DNA from: Pediococcus parvulus
GTDB lineage: Bacteria > Bacillota > Bacilli > Lactobacillales > Lactobacillaceae
Direction of reading: 5' to 3'
Length of the DNA: 42,981 bases
Assembly (NCBI RefSeq): GCF_007990205.1
Contig: NZ_BJWE01000012.1
Span: 1 to 42,981, forward strand
Made by a program: the position numbers and the translations under genes. Positions 24,504 to 31,440 of this stretch are shown piece by piece (the stretch's first letter is position 1; each line of letters begins with the position of its first letter). The notes beneath the pieces were generated by a model. It saw only the letters and a list, made by a program, of their open reading frames with translations. It searched no databases and was not told the origin of the DNA.

Positions 24504-25352
24504 ATGTCAGTTTTAACAGATACATTTGAATTAGCAAATGGCGTCAAGATTCCTAAAGTAGGATTCGGTACTTGGCAAACTCCAGCTGGGGACGTAGCTT
24601 ATCAAGCTGTGTTAAACGCATTGAAAGTGGGTTATCGCCATGTTGATACTGCCAAAGCATACGGTAACGAAGCCGATGTGGGTCGTGCCGTGCGGGATTC
24701 AGGCATTCCACGTGATCAGGTCTTTGTGACCTCAAAACTACCTGCTCAGAGTAAAACATACGATGAAGCAATGGCCGATTTTGATAGTACATTTAAAAAA
24801 TTGGATATCGATTATGTCGACCTATACTTAGTGCATGCGCCATGGCCATGGAATCAGATCGGTAAAGATTGTGATGAGGGTAATATCGAAGTTTGGCGTG
24901 CTATGCAGGATATTTATGCCAGCGGTCGGGTAAAAGCGATTGGCGTTTCTAATTTTAATGTTCACGATCTTAAAAATGTGTTCGCTAACGCTAAGGTAAA
25001 GCCGATGATCAACCAAATTCAGTATTACGTTGGTTATACAGAACCCAAGATCACGAGTTTTGCCAAAGAAAATGGCGTTTTAGTGGAAGCTTATTCCCCA
25101 TTGGCAACTGGTGGGTTGTTGAAAAACGATCAAATGGTGGCTTTAGCCGGTAAATATAACGTGAGTGTTGCCCAGATGGCATTACGTTTCTGCTTGCAAA
25201 ATGGTGTTTTGCCATTACCAAAGGCAGTTGGGGAAGACCATATTGAAAACAACGCTAAGCTCGATTTTGAAATTAGCGATGCAGATATGGCAACTTTGAA
25301 TAATATGCCAGATACAGCCCCAGAACATTCACATAATTCCACACAAGGTTAA
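24504..25352 (+). CDS. Aldo/keto reductase
   Basis: The 282-residue single-domain AKR uses NADPH to reduce aldehydes or ketones in the cytoplasm. The catalytic tetrad is complete: Asp in HVDTAKAYGNE, Tyr in the same block, Lys in VTSKLP and His in LVHAPWPW. The other AKR signatures are GVSNFNVHDLKN and the C-terminal LPLPKAVGEDHIENN, which binds the cofactor phosphate. The length is typical of the 2,5-diketogluconate-reductase-like bacterial group, and the true substrate is not predictable. The ATG follows GAGGG at normal spacing. It is transcribed away from cas2, probably from its own promoter, and ends just before the leader of the proline iminopeptidase gene. Confidence 0.93.
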   Translation: MSVLTDTFELANGVKIPKVGFGTWQTPAGDVAYQAVLNALKVGYRHVDTAKAYGNEADVGRAVRDSGIPRDQVFVTSKLPAQSKTYDEAMADFDSTFKKLDIDYVDLYLVHAPWPWNQIGKDCDEGNIEVWRAMQDIYASGRVKAIGVSNFNVHDLKNVFANAKVKPMINQIQYYVGYTEPKITSFAKENGVLVEAYSPLATGGLLKNDQMVALAGKYNVSVAQMALRFCLQNGVLPLPKAVGEDHIENNAKLDFEISDADMATLNNMPDTAPEHSHNSTQG

Positions 25353-25370
25353 AATTAAATTAAAAAACTG

Positions 25371-25399
25371 TTGACTTTCTAATTATGCAATTGCATAAT
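25371..25399 (+). promoter_or_regulatory. Promoter with 18-bp perfect palindromic operator
   Basis: TTGACT (25371-25376) and CATAAT (25394-25399) are 17 bases apart. The palindrome ATTATGCAATTGCATAAT (25382-25399) fills the spacer and covers the -10, an arrangement expected of a repressor operator, for example of the MarR or TetR type. The regulator is not identified. Confidence 0.75.
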
Positions 25400-25431
25400 G
25401 ATTGTAATTCAGAGCGAGGGAGGCGACATAG

Positions 25432-25518
25432 ATGCAGAATTCAAAATTAGGTTTAAACAGTATTGTGATTAGCGTGATTAAGATGACTGCCGATGTGTCG
25501 TCCTTCTTAACTTGCTAG
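25432..25518 (+). CDS. Putative 28-residue leader peptide
   Basis: The short ORF begins MQNSKLGLNSIVISVIKM and ends SSFLTC. It has a strong ribosome site (GGGAGG) about eight bases before the ATG and lies between a promoter and a Rho-independent terminator that precedes the iminopeptidase gene. That position suggests a leader peptide for attenuation or a sensor of translation. It has no run of a single amino acid and no proline, so a classic amino-acid attenuator is not evident. It could also be a small free peptide. Confidence 0.45.
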   Translation: MQNSKLGLNSIVISVIKMTADVSSFLTC

Positions 25519-25542
25519 TTTAGTTTGAGTTAGACAATTTTG

Positions 25543-25584
25543 GACCATCGGTTAGGTAAAATACCTAGCGGGTGGTCTTTTTTT
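25543..25584 (+). terminator. Intrinsic terminator in the 5' leader (possible attenuator)
   Basis: GACCATC-GG-TAGGT pairs with ACCTA-GGGTGGTC, followed by seven T. It ends 30 bases before the iminopeptidase start, so it would stop leader transcripts unless antitermination occurs. No standard T-box sequence is recognised. Confidence 0.7.
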
Positions 25585-25613
25585 ATAATCAGAAAATAGG
25601 TGGAGGTTCTTAT

Positions 25614-26522
25614 ATGAAAAATGGTACACATCTTTTAACACTCGATAACGGCTATCATTTGTTTACACGTACGGTTGGAGAGGGCAAAATTAATCTTTTA
25701 TGTTTGCATGGTGGCCCTGGTGGCACCCATGAAGAATTCGAACATTTTGACGAACATTTGAAAGATCTTGGGGTTCGCGTTTCAATGTACGACCAACTAG
25801 GCTCTTATTTTTCAGACCAGCCGGATTTCACAGATCCTAAGGTGCGAGATAAGTATCTAACGTTTGATTATTACATTGATGAGATTGAAGAGGTTCGGCA
25901 AAAAATAGGTTTGGACAACTTTTATTTGTTGGGTCATTCGTGGGGCGGCTTGATTGCGCAAGAATATGCTTTGAAATATGGGCAGCATCTCAAAGGGTTA
26001 ATCATTATGAGTATGATTGATAATATTGCGGAATATACGCCACACGTGAATAAACTGCGACGTGAGACTCTGACACCAGCGCAGGTTTCGTACATGGAAG
26101 GGATTGAGTCAGCGGAAAAATTTGATGATCCTGAGTATCAATCTTTAGTGCGAATTTTGGATAATAATTTTTCGATGCGAAATCCGGAAGCAAGAAAGCA
26201 CAGGAGTGGCGGCCATTTGGCGACGGCAGTTTATAACTATTTTCAAGGCAATAATGAATTTGTGATGGTTGGAAAACTGAATGGATGGGATGTGCGTGAT
26301 CGTTTGCATGAAATTAAGGTTCCGACTCTGTTGACGTTTGGTGATCATGATACGATGCCGCTTGACGCGGGACGACGGATGCAACAGACGTTGCCGAATG
26401 CACGGTTTGTATTGACGCCGGATAGTGGACATTCGCATAGTCGAGATAATCCGGCGGCATTTTTCCAGAATTTGAGTACGTATTTGAGAGATGTGGAAGA
26501 GGATAGTTTTACAGCGTATTAA
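25614..26522 (+). CDS. pepI: Proline iminopeptidase (alpha/beta hydrolase, family S33)
   Basis: The 302-residue enzyme fits the lactobacillar PepI group, which removes N-terminal proline from peptides during milk or plant protein use. It has the oxyanion motif LCLHGGPGG near residue 34, the nucleophile elbow GHSWGG (Ser near residue 109), the acid Asp in FGDHDTMP and the catalytic His in PDSGHSHSRDNP. HGGPGG is strongly characteristic of S33 prolyl aminopeptidases. The ATG at 25614 follows GGAGG; an upstream in-frame extension lies in the terminator and is not used. It is expressed behind a palindrome-controlled promoter, a leader peptide and a terminator. Cruciform repeats follow the stop codon. 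Confidence 0.9.
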   Translation: MKNGTHLLTLDNGYHLFTRTVGEGKINLLCLHGGPGGTHEEFEHFDEHLKDLGVRVSMYDQLGSYFSDQPDFTDPKVRDKYLTFDYYIDEIEEVRQKIGLDNFYLLGHSWGGLIAQEYALKYGQHLKGLIIMSMIDNIAEYTPHVNKLRRETLTPAQVSYMEGIESAEKFDDPEYQSLVRILDNNFSMRNPEARKHRSGGHLATAVYNYFQGNNEFVMVGKLNGWDVRDRLHEIKVPTLLTFGDHDTMPLDAGRRMQQTLPNARFVLTPDSGHSHSRDNPAAFFQNLSTYLRDVEEDSFTAY

Positions 26523-26576
26523 GGAAAGTGGGCGGATTGTGGCTGTCGCAAGAAGCTGTCCTAAGAAAGTGAGCGG

Positions 26577-26686
26577 ATCACGGTGCTAGGCCACACTAGA
26601 ATAAATAACTGTGCCGATAGTAGGATGACTATCCTATGGTAAGGCATGGTTATTTTAGTGTGGCTACTGTGAGGAGCTGTCCTAAA
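26577..26686. repeat. Cruciform intergenic repeat, copy 3
   Basis: The outer stem pairs CCACACTAgAATAAATAAC with GTTATTTTAGTGTGG, inside which GCC/GGC and a hairpin TAGGAT-gact-ATCCTA lie. The tail GAGGAGCTGTCCTAAAGAAAGTGAGC resembles the tail sequence of copies 1 and 2 and also the sequence immediately before this copy. Stem bases differ from copies 1 and 4 yet pair. Confidence 0.75.
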
Positions 26687-26701
26687 GAAAGTGAGCAGAG
26701 T

Positions 26702-26800
26702 GTGGCGGTGAGTCTCACGAATATAAGTGGTGCCAGTAGTGGGATGAGAATCCCACGGTAAGGCACGCTTATATTTGTGAGACTGCCACAAGGAGCTGTC
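26702..26800. repeat. Cruciform intergenic repeat, copy 4
   Basis: GTGGC-AGTCTCAC-AATATAAG on the left pairs with CTTATATT-GTGAGACT-GCCAC on the right. An inner hairpin GTGGGAT-gaga-ATCCCAC is flanked by TGCC/GGCA, and the tail AGGAGCTGTCCTAA follows. It is in tandem with copy 3. Confidence 0.75.
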
Positions 26801-26824
26801 CTAATAAAAATTGATCCAAGTCCT

Positions 26825-26867
26825 AAAAAAACGCGATCGAGAAGCCACCACTTCTCAATCGCGTTTT
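26825..26867 (-). terminator. Terminator of greA
   Basis: A-run, ACGCGAT-GAGAAG, loop CCACCA, CTTCTC-ATCGCGT, T-run. It sits a few bases after the minus-strand stop codon and reads well on both strands. Confidence 0.85.
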
Positions 26868-26869
26868 AA

Positions 26870-27340
26870 TTATAATTTCACGTCCAAAACTTTAACCTGA
26901 TAATCAGCATTTGGTGCTTGAACTGTCACGATATCACCTAGGGTCTTGCCCATCAGAACAGAGCCAAGCGGCGAATCCAGTGAAACTTTATTTGTTTTAA
27001 TATCGGCCTCTTGTTTACCCACAATTTGATAGGTTACTTGATCGTGGTCGTCCACAAATTCAATGGAAACGTACTTACCAATTTCTACAATCTGATTGTC
27101 AGTGGGGGTGACGATCTTTGAGTATTGTAATTGTTTGGTTAGAAAATGGAGCCGGCTTTCAAGATGGCGTAAATCCCGTTTTGCAGAGGTGTACTCGGCG
27201 TTTTCGGATCGGTCACCGAGGGCACTGGCTTCGGCTAAATGTTTAATCAAGGTTGGCCGTTTTGCTTTCCAATCTTCAATTTCTTTTTCAATCTGGTGAT
27301 ATCCAGCGGCAGTAATTTTATTAAAGTATGGTTCTAACAT
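26870..27340 (-). CDS. greA: Transcription elongation factor GreA (paralogue)
   Basis: The protein has about 156 residues, standard GreA length. The N-terminal coiled coil (residues 1-75) has the tip ALGDRSENAEYTSAKRD, with the acidic Asp and Glu that enter the RNA polymerase secondary channel and stimulate cleavage of backtracked RNA. The C-terminal FKBP-like domain includes VSLDSPLGSVLMGKTLGD, the SPlG...G signature of the family. The start at 27340 follows AGAGG by six bases; an ATG 15 bases upstream lacks a ribosome site. Lactobacilli commonly hold two greA-type genes, and this isolated, somewhat diverged copy is probably the second one. Confidence 0.9.
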   Translation of the reverse strand: MLEPYFNKITAAGYHQIEKEIEDWKAKRPTLIKHLAEASALGDRSENAEYTSAKRDLRHLESRLHFLTKQLQYSKIVTPTDNQIVEIGKYVSIEFVDDHDQVTYQIVGKQEADIKTNKVSLDSPLGSVLMGKTLGDIVTVQAPNADYQVKVLDVKL

Positions 27341-27411
27341 AGTTTTCCTCTTCAATGGCTTGATTTTGCCTCCATTTTACACCGTTAAACAAAGAGATGC
27401 CATTTTGAAAA

Positions 27412-28398
27412 CTAGAGTTTAATTACAGTCCGAACGCCACTTGGAACTGGTTTTTGCCAGTCAATCTGAGTAGCAGCTTCTTCTAAAGAAATTGTTTTGA
27501 CATCTGATTTAATTTTGCCGGAGTTGATCAAATCCCAAACAGCCTTATAAACTGCATGTTGGTTGGCCATGACTTTAGGTGTTTGCATACCAATAATTTG
27601 AAGGCCAGAAGTCCGAATTGCCTTCGAAGGTAAACTGATTTCTGGTCCAGCAATGGAGCCAATTGAAACTAGCGTAGTGGCGCGTTTCATAGCTAAACTA
27701 TTTGGAATAATCGCGTGTAAAATGAGTTCGATTGGATGACCCCATAAGTAATCGAGGATAATCAAGTTACCTTTAACAGATAAGTTATCGAGATTTTGCA
27801 TGATTGTTTTATCATCATCAGCCAGTGAAATGGTTTGAGTGGCACCTAAAGCTTTTAGGCCTGCTAATCGTTCTGGATTACGACCAGTTCCGATAATTTC
27901 ACTAGCACCAAGGCTTTTGGCAACCTGAATGGCTAATTGCCCCGCAAACCCAGTCGCACCGTTGATCAAAACGGTGTCCCCGGGTTGTATATCCAAACCA
28001 AATTTAAGTGGGGCAACACTGGTTAAAAGTGAAGACGCAGCGGCAGTACTTGAATAAAGATCAGTATTTTCGGGAATTTCCAATAATAATTTGGAGTTGG
28101 CGACTGTTCGTTGGGCATATGAGCCAAATTGCGGCTTTAAAGTTCGTGCCCGAAAAGCAACCAGCTTACCGTTATCGACGCGGCGGCCAATGCCACTAGC
28201 ACCGGGGATGCTTGGAAATGCGGGATGCCAATAAGTGCTTGAATAGTGGCGACCAGCGGCGTTGGATTTATCGAAGTTTTCGATCGGAGCAGCCAATACG
28301 TCAATCAAGGTATCAAACGTTTCATCAGTTGTGGGTTCAGGAACATCCTGTGAAAAAAAAGGAGCAGTTTTAAAATTTTTAATCGTTAATTCTTTCAT
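27412..28398 (-). CDS. Zinc-independent alcohol dehydrogenase / quinone oxidoreductase (MDR family)
   Basis: The 328-residue medium-chain reductase lacks the structural and catalytic zinc cysteines, as in quinone oxidoreductases. The nucleotide-binding Rossmann motif is GATGFAGQLAIQVAKSLGA (residues about 145-163), with the following IGTGRNPERL. The N-terminal GroES-like part includes PGASGIGRRVDNGKLVAFR. The enzyme reduces a quinone, enone or similar with NADPH; its substrate is unknown. It is divergently transcribed from a MarR gene. TTGACA (plus 28461-28466 reversed) and TATATT (28438-28443 reversed) are 17 bases apart, and a perfect ATTACTAGTAAT palindrome covers the start, so MarR probably represses it. 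Confidence 0.9.
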   Translation of the reverse strand: MKELTIKNFKTAPFFSQDVPEPTTDETFDTLIDVLAAPIENFDKSNAAGRHYSSTYWHPAFPSIPGASGIGRRVDNGKLVAFRARTLKPQFGSYAQRTVANSKLLLEIPENTDLYSSTAAASSLLTSVAPLKFGLDIQPGDTVLINGATGFAGQLAIQVAKSLGASEIIGTGRNPERLAGLKALGATQTISLADDDKTIMQNLDNLSVKGNLIILDYLWGHPIELILHAIIPNSLAMKRATTLVSIGSIAGPEISLPSKAIRTSGLQIIGMQTPKVMANQHAVYKAVWDLINSGKIKSDVKTISLEEAATQIDWQKPVPSGVRTVIKL

Positions 28399-28419
28399 AA
28401 ATAATCAGTCCTTTTTTAT

Positions 28420-28486
28420 ATTACTAGTAATGTATTTAATATAAACCCGAAAATTCTTGCTGTCAACTATAAATTACTGGTAATAT
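28420..28486. promoter_or_regulatory. Divergent promoters with paired MarR operators
   Basis: Two near-identical palindromes occur: ATTACTAGTAAT (28420-28431, perfect) and ATTACTGGTAAT (28473-28484, one central change). The first lies at the start point of the minus-strand reductase promoter (TTGACA, 17 bases, TATATT). The second overlaps the -10 (TAATAT) of the plus-strand marR gene. This is the usual plan of an autoregulated MarR switch. Confidence 0.8.
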
Positions 28487-28506
28487 ATAAGCAGAAGGTG
28501 AAAACA

Positions 28507-28989
28507 ATGAATGAATCACAATTTAAAGAAATAGATGCTTTGTTGCACAAAATTGGTTCAAAAGAAACACATAATCAGCATGAAACGTGGGTTGCTAAAC
28601 ATGCGGCCATTGATGGTGATCCGAAAAAAAATCATTTGACGCATAATGATTTGGATATCTTGGATGTTTTGTTAGACGGTGAAAAAACGGTGAGTGAGGT
28701 TGTGGCCGCCATTCAAATCACACAAGGTGGCACGTCGCGCAGAATCAATCATTTGGAAAAATTGGAGTTGTTGGAAAAATTCCATCAAGCGGTAAATAAA
28801 AAAACGGTATATTTAAAACTGACTCCATCCGGGCGAAAATTAGCACAAGCCCATATGCAGTTACACAAACAGCTGCGAGAAGAAGCTCTTGCAGCTGTTG
28901 CGGATTTTTCGGATGCAGATATTCAAACGGTGAAAAACTTTTTGAACAGGTTGATCAAAGTTCAGGAAGATTTTCAATCCGAGGATTAA
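28507..28989 (+). CDS. MarR-family transcriptional regulator
   Basis: The protein has about 160 residues and a winged-helix core at residues 45-115. HNDLDILDVLLDGEKTVSEVVAAI leads into the recognition helix region QGGTSRRINHLEKLELLEKF, and VYLKLTPSGRKLAQAH forms the wing and following helix, as in MarR dimers. The ATG at 28507 stands eight bases after AAGG; the GTG three codons earlier overlaps the ribosome site. It faces the quinone-oxidoreductase gene across an intergenic region with two copies of an ATTACTnGTAAT operator, so it probably represses both genes and responds to an electrophile, quinone or phenolic compound. The ligand is inferred from the neighbour only. Confidence 0.9.
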   Translation: MNESQFKEIDALLHKIGSKETHNQHETWVAKHAAIDGDPKKNHLTHNDLDILDVLLDGEKTVSEVVAAIQITQGGTSRRINHLEKLELLEKFHQAVNKKTVYLKLTPSGRKLAQAHMQLHKQLREEALAAVADFSDADIQTVKNFLNRLIKVQEDFQSED

Positions 28990-29241
28990 TTAGGCGTTCA
29001 TCGGAAGTAACCAGTCAGAATCAATTAATTGATGTAAGGATTTGTTGATTGGCAGCCATAGTTTGGCTTTGATGATATCTTTTAGGGATGTCCAAAAAAG
29101 AGGATCATCTCGTTGAGTCTGAGTGGGATAGACGAAAAGGCATTCACCAGAAATCGTTTTAACTTCAATTTTTGCTTGGTAAATACCTAGCACTTGAACT
29201 TCTAAGACTGATAGATTCTGATTATTCAATAACATATTCAT
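28990..29241 (-). CDS. Hypothetical protein, 83 residues
   Basis: The small soluble protein begins MNMLLNNQNLSVLEVQVLG and has a Trp-rich C-terminal half (LFWTSLKDIIKAKLWLP, SDWLLPM). No known domain is recognised and it has no membrane segment. A clear ribosome site (GAGGAG) precedes it; the ATG at 29241 or the one six bases later could be used. It converges on marR with adjacent stop codons (marR ends at 28989 and this gene at 28990), so the two transcripts overlap at their ends. The function is unknown. Confidence 0.6.
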   Translation of the reverse strand: MNMLLNNQNLSVLEVQVLGIYQAKIEVKTISGECLFVYPTQTQRDDPLFWTSLKDIIKAKLWLPINKSLHQLIDSDWLLPMNA

Positions 29242-29580
29242 CGCTCCTCGTATTATATATTTTGAAACTTTGTTTCTTACTCTTCACTACTTAGATGCTG
29301 CGTGATATTCTCTAATTGTTCATTGGATTTAGGTCCAACTTATTGTCATTAATGGGTATTTTGCGATCGCAAAATCTTATCTCCAAAAGGATGTCCAGCG
29401 AACTATATCGACATTCGATTGGTTCGAATGGCTCCTTTGAATTAATATACTAAGTATGCGGTGGCTAGATTAAACCGAACTTAAAAATGTGTGAACTTTC
29501 TGCGGGCTTCTGGATAAGAAAATCTAAAGGCCTTAATTGAATGCCAACAACCACTAAACAAAGGTTAAATTTAGGCACAT
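29242..29580. other. Non-coding gap with an 18-bp palindrome
   Basis: No convincing gene is found in these 339 bases. ATTTTGCGATCGCAAAAT (29358-29375) is a perfect palindrome, and a second dyad CATTCGA-ttgg-TTCGAATG lies about 60 bases on. Nothing else is recognised. It may be a regulatory island or the remains of a lost gene. Confidence 0.4.
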
Positions 29581-29622
29581 AAATAGGCTTGAGTCGCGAA
29601 TTGACGCGATCTAAGCCTATTT
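29581..29622 (-). terminator. Terminator of the PEBP-family gene
   Basis: AAATAGGCTT (29581-29590) pairs with AAGCCTATTT (29613-29622), extended by GTCGCG/CGCGAT. It lies just beyond the minus-strand stop codon; T tracts are short. Confidence 0.65.
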
Positions 29623-29630
29623 AAATATCT

Positions 29631-30143
29631 TTATGCCCGACTAAGGATACTAATTCGTTTTCTTTCAATAATATGAGGTTTAGCGGCGTGATAAAACTCG
29701 TTTAACCAGAAACCTTCTTTTAAATCTAGCTTACTATCTAGTGCATAAATATCCAGCCAGTAATCATGTGTTTTGTCCGGCGGGGTCGGTCCGATGTAAT
29801 GCTGGGTAGTTAAAGGATCTGTTTCACCAATTAAAGGACCAGCCGTACTGTTATTTCCTTGAATCATCTGGATGCCGCCCTTTTGACTGGCATTCTCGGG
29901 AATTTCTACGGTGGATGCTGCAGGAATATTTGCGGCTATCCAGTGAATCCAAGCAAACCCACAAACGGGCACAGAGTCGAAATCCAAAAGGGTTAGCGCA
30001 ATTGTTTTGGCTTCTTTAGGGATGCCCGTAATTTCAATCGGAAAAGAGATTGCCGGGTTTTTATTATAGATGGCCTCTTTGGGCGCATATTTACCATATT
30101 TATCGAGTAATAAACCATTTGATGTCGGTACTGAAACTTGCAT
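29631..30143 (-). CDS. PEBP / YbhB-YbcL family Raf-kinase-inhibitor-like protein
   Basis: The protein has about 170 residues of the phosphatidylethanolamine-binding family. The family core is clear: ALTLLDFDSVPVCGFAWIHWIAANIP corresponds to the conserved D-x-DAP...WxxW/H ligand-site segments, followed by GxxGP-type TAGPLIGETDPLTTQHYIGPTPPDKTHDYWLDIYALD. Bacterial members bind small anionic ligands, and their role is mostly unknown. No signal peptide is seen, so it is cytoplasmic. GAGGAGG precedes two ATGs: the one at 30143 has nine-base spacing and is preferred, and that at 30149 is close behind the ribosome site. It is a single gene with its own terminator. Confidence 0.88.
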   Translation of the reverse strand: MQVSVPTSNGLLLDKYGKYAPKEAIYNKNPAISFPIEITGIPKEAKTIALTLLDFDSVPVCGFAWIHWIAANIPAASTVEIPENASQKGGIQMIQGNNSTAGPLIGETDPLTTQHYIGPTPPDKTHDYWLDIYALDSKLDLKEGFWLNEFYHAAKPHIIERKRISILSRA

Positions 30144-30216
30144 AGTCATGAACCTCCTCGTGTTTATTTAACTTAACCTTACGTCAAACTACGCAAAATA
30201 GGAACGAAAAAGCTTA

Positions 30217-31440
30217 TTAATTGCGTTTCAAAATACGTTTCCAAATTTTCTGATCAGAATAGTCCAAAACGTGATTTGCATACAAGCGGGTCGTAAACCA
30301 AGTGACGAGCACAATCGAAACCGCTAAAATAACCAAACTAATTATGGCATCCATGATTGTGGCATTGCCGACCGCATACCGCACTGACATGATGCTTTGG
30401 GACAGAAACGGAATAAATGAGCCGATTTTAATCAAAACGGTGTTAGAATTCATGGCCACAAACGAAGCTCCGTATGCAGCTAAGCCAACCATAGTCAGTG
30501 GAGAAACTGCCTGGCTGACTTGATCTGATCGGGAAACTAGCGCGCCTAAACCGGCTGCCAAAATGGTGTATAACGTGATTCCCAAAATAAAGAACAACAC
30601 TAATATGATGATAATGTTGGGTTGAACATGGCTCAAATCTAGATCTTTTAAGAATTGCACATTACCACTCAGATACTTCAGGCCAAACACACCACAGATT
30701 GCGGTAACTAAAACTTGTAACAGAATGAGAACAAACATGCCAGTGACTTTCGCAAAAAACTGAATTTGTGGTGAGACGCTGCTAACCAGAATTTCCATGA
30801 TTCGGGAACCCTTTTCCGTAGCCACTTCTTGGGCAATCAGACTCGCGTAGCTGACCATGAAAATATAAATTAAGATGGTCACCACCATGGCTAAAATGCT
30901 GTTGATGGTCTGTTGATTATTTTTTTGAGCCGTTTCTTTTCCATTTGTATACGAAACAGACTGAGTTTTAAAGTTGGCGGGGGCAAAGAGAGTTGCTAGC
31001 TGTTTAGCAGATAAACCTAATTGGGCTGCCGTTTGTTGCATTTTCAGTGAATTTAATGAATTCTGCAAACTGGTAGTATCTACCGTTTTTCCATTTGTCC
31101 GTGATTTATAGATTGCAGAAACCTGACTGCCTTTGACTGCGACGGTTAAATAGCCGTCCAATTTTTCCTTTGCCAAACTGGTTTCAGCTGCCTTTTTAGT
31201 GGTGATTGATTTGCTGACGTTATATGCTTTCTTGGTATTGCTTTTAAGCAAAGCCGAACGTAATGGCGCGTTGTTGCTCACAATGGCAATTTGTGGTGTT
31301 TCACTAGTGTGATTCTTGATGGCGGCGATGCCAACTATGGTTCCTAATAAAATAACGGGCATTAATAACAAAACGATGTAAGTGGGACTTTTAATGTTTT
31401 TGCGAATGACTTGTTTGCAAACAACCCAAAATTTATTCAT
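30217..31440 (-). CDS. ABC transporter permease (ABC-2 type, NatB/YhaP-like)
   Basis: The product has about 407 residues. One N-terminal membrane helix (residues about 20-40, YIVLLLMPVILLGTIVGIAAI) is followed by a long extracytoplasmic domain of about 130 residues. Then come five to six helices from about residue 180 to the end, which is the ABC2_membrane_3 layout of NatB/YhaP exporters. It works with the ATPase encoded directly upstream. Its ATG (31440) overlaps the end of that gene by eight bases, so translation is coupled. Substrates in this family include sodium, peptides or stress signals; here it is unknown. No closely linked regulator is present. Confidence 0.9.
   Translation of the reverse strand: MNKFWVVCKQVIRKNIKSPTYIVLLLMPVILLGTIVGIAAIKNHTSETPQIAIVSNNAPLRSALLKSNTKKAYNVSKSITTKKAAETSLAKEKLDGYLTVAVKGSQVSAIYKSRTNGKTVDTTSLQNSLNSLKMQQTAAQLGLSAKQLATLFAPANFKTQSVSYTNGKETAQKNNQQTINSILAMVVTILIYIFMVSYASLIAQEVATEKGSRIMEILVSSVSPQIQFFAKVTGMFVLILLQVLVTAICGVFGLKYLSGNVQFLKDLDLSHVQPNIIIILVLFFILGITLYTILAAGLGALVSRSDQVSQAVSPLTMVGLAAYGASFVAMNSNTVLIKIGSFIPFLSQSIMSVRYAVGNATIMDAIISLVILAVSIVLVTWFTTRLYANHVLDYSDQKIWKRILKRN

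Noticed and set aside
25400-25600. T-box riboswitch ahead of pepI
   Set aside because: There is a terminator and GGGTGGT, but no recognisable specifier loop or complete T-box sequence. A leader-peptide arrangement is the simpler reading.
29358-29375. Replication origin or termination site based on the GCGATCGC palindrome
   Set aside because: No DnaA boxes, iterons or replication genes are nearby.
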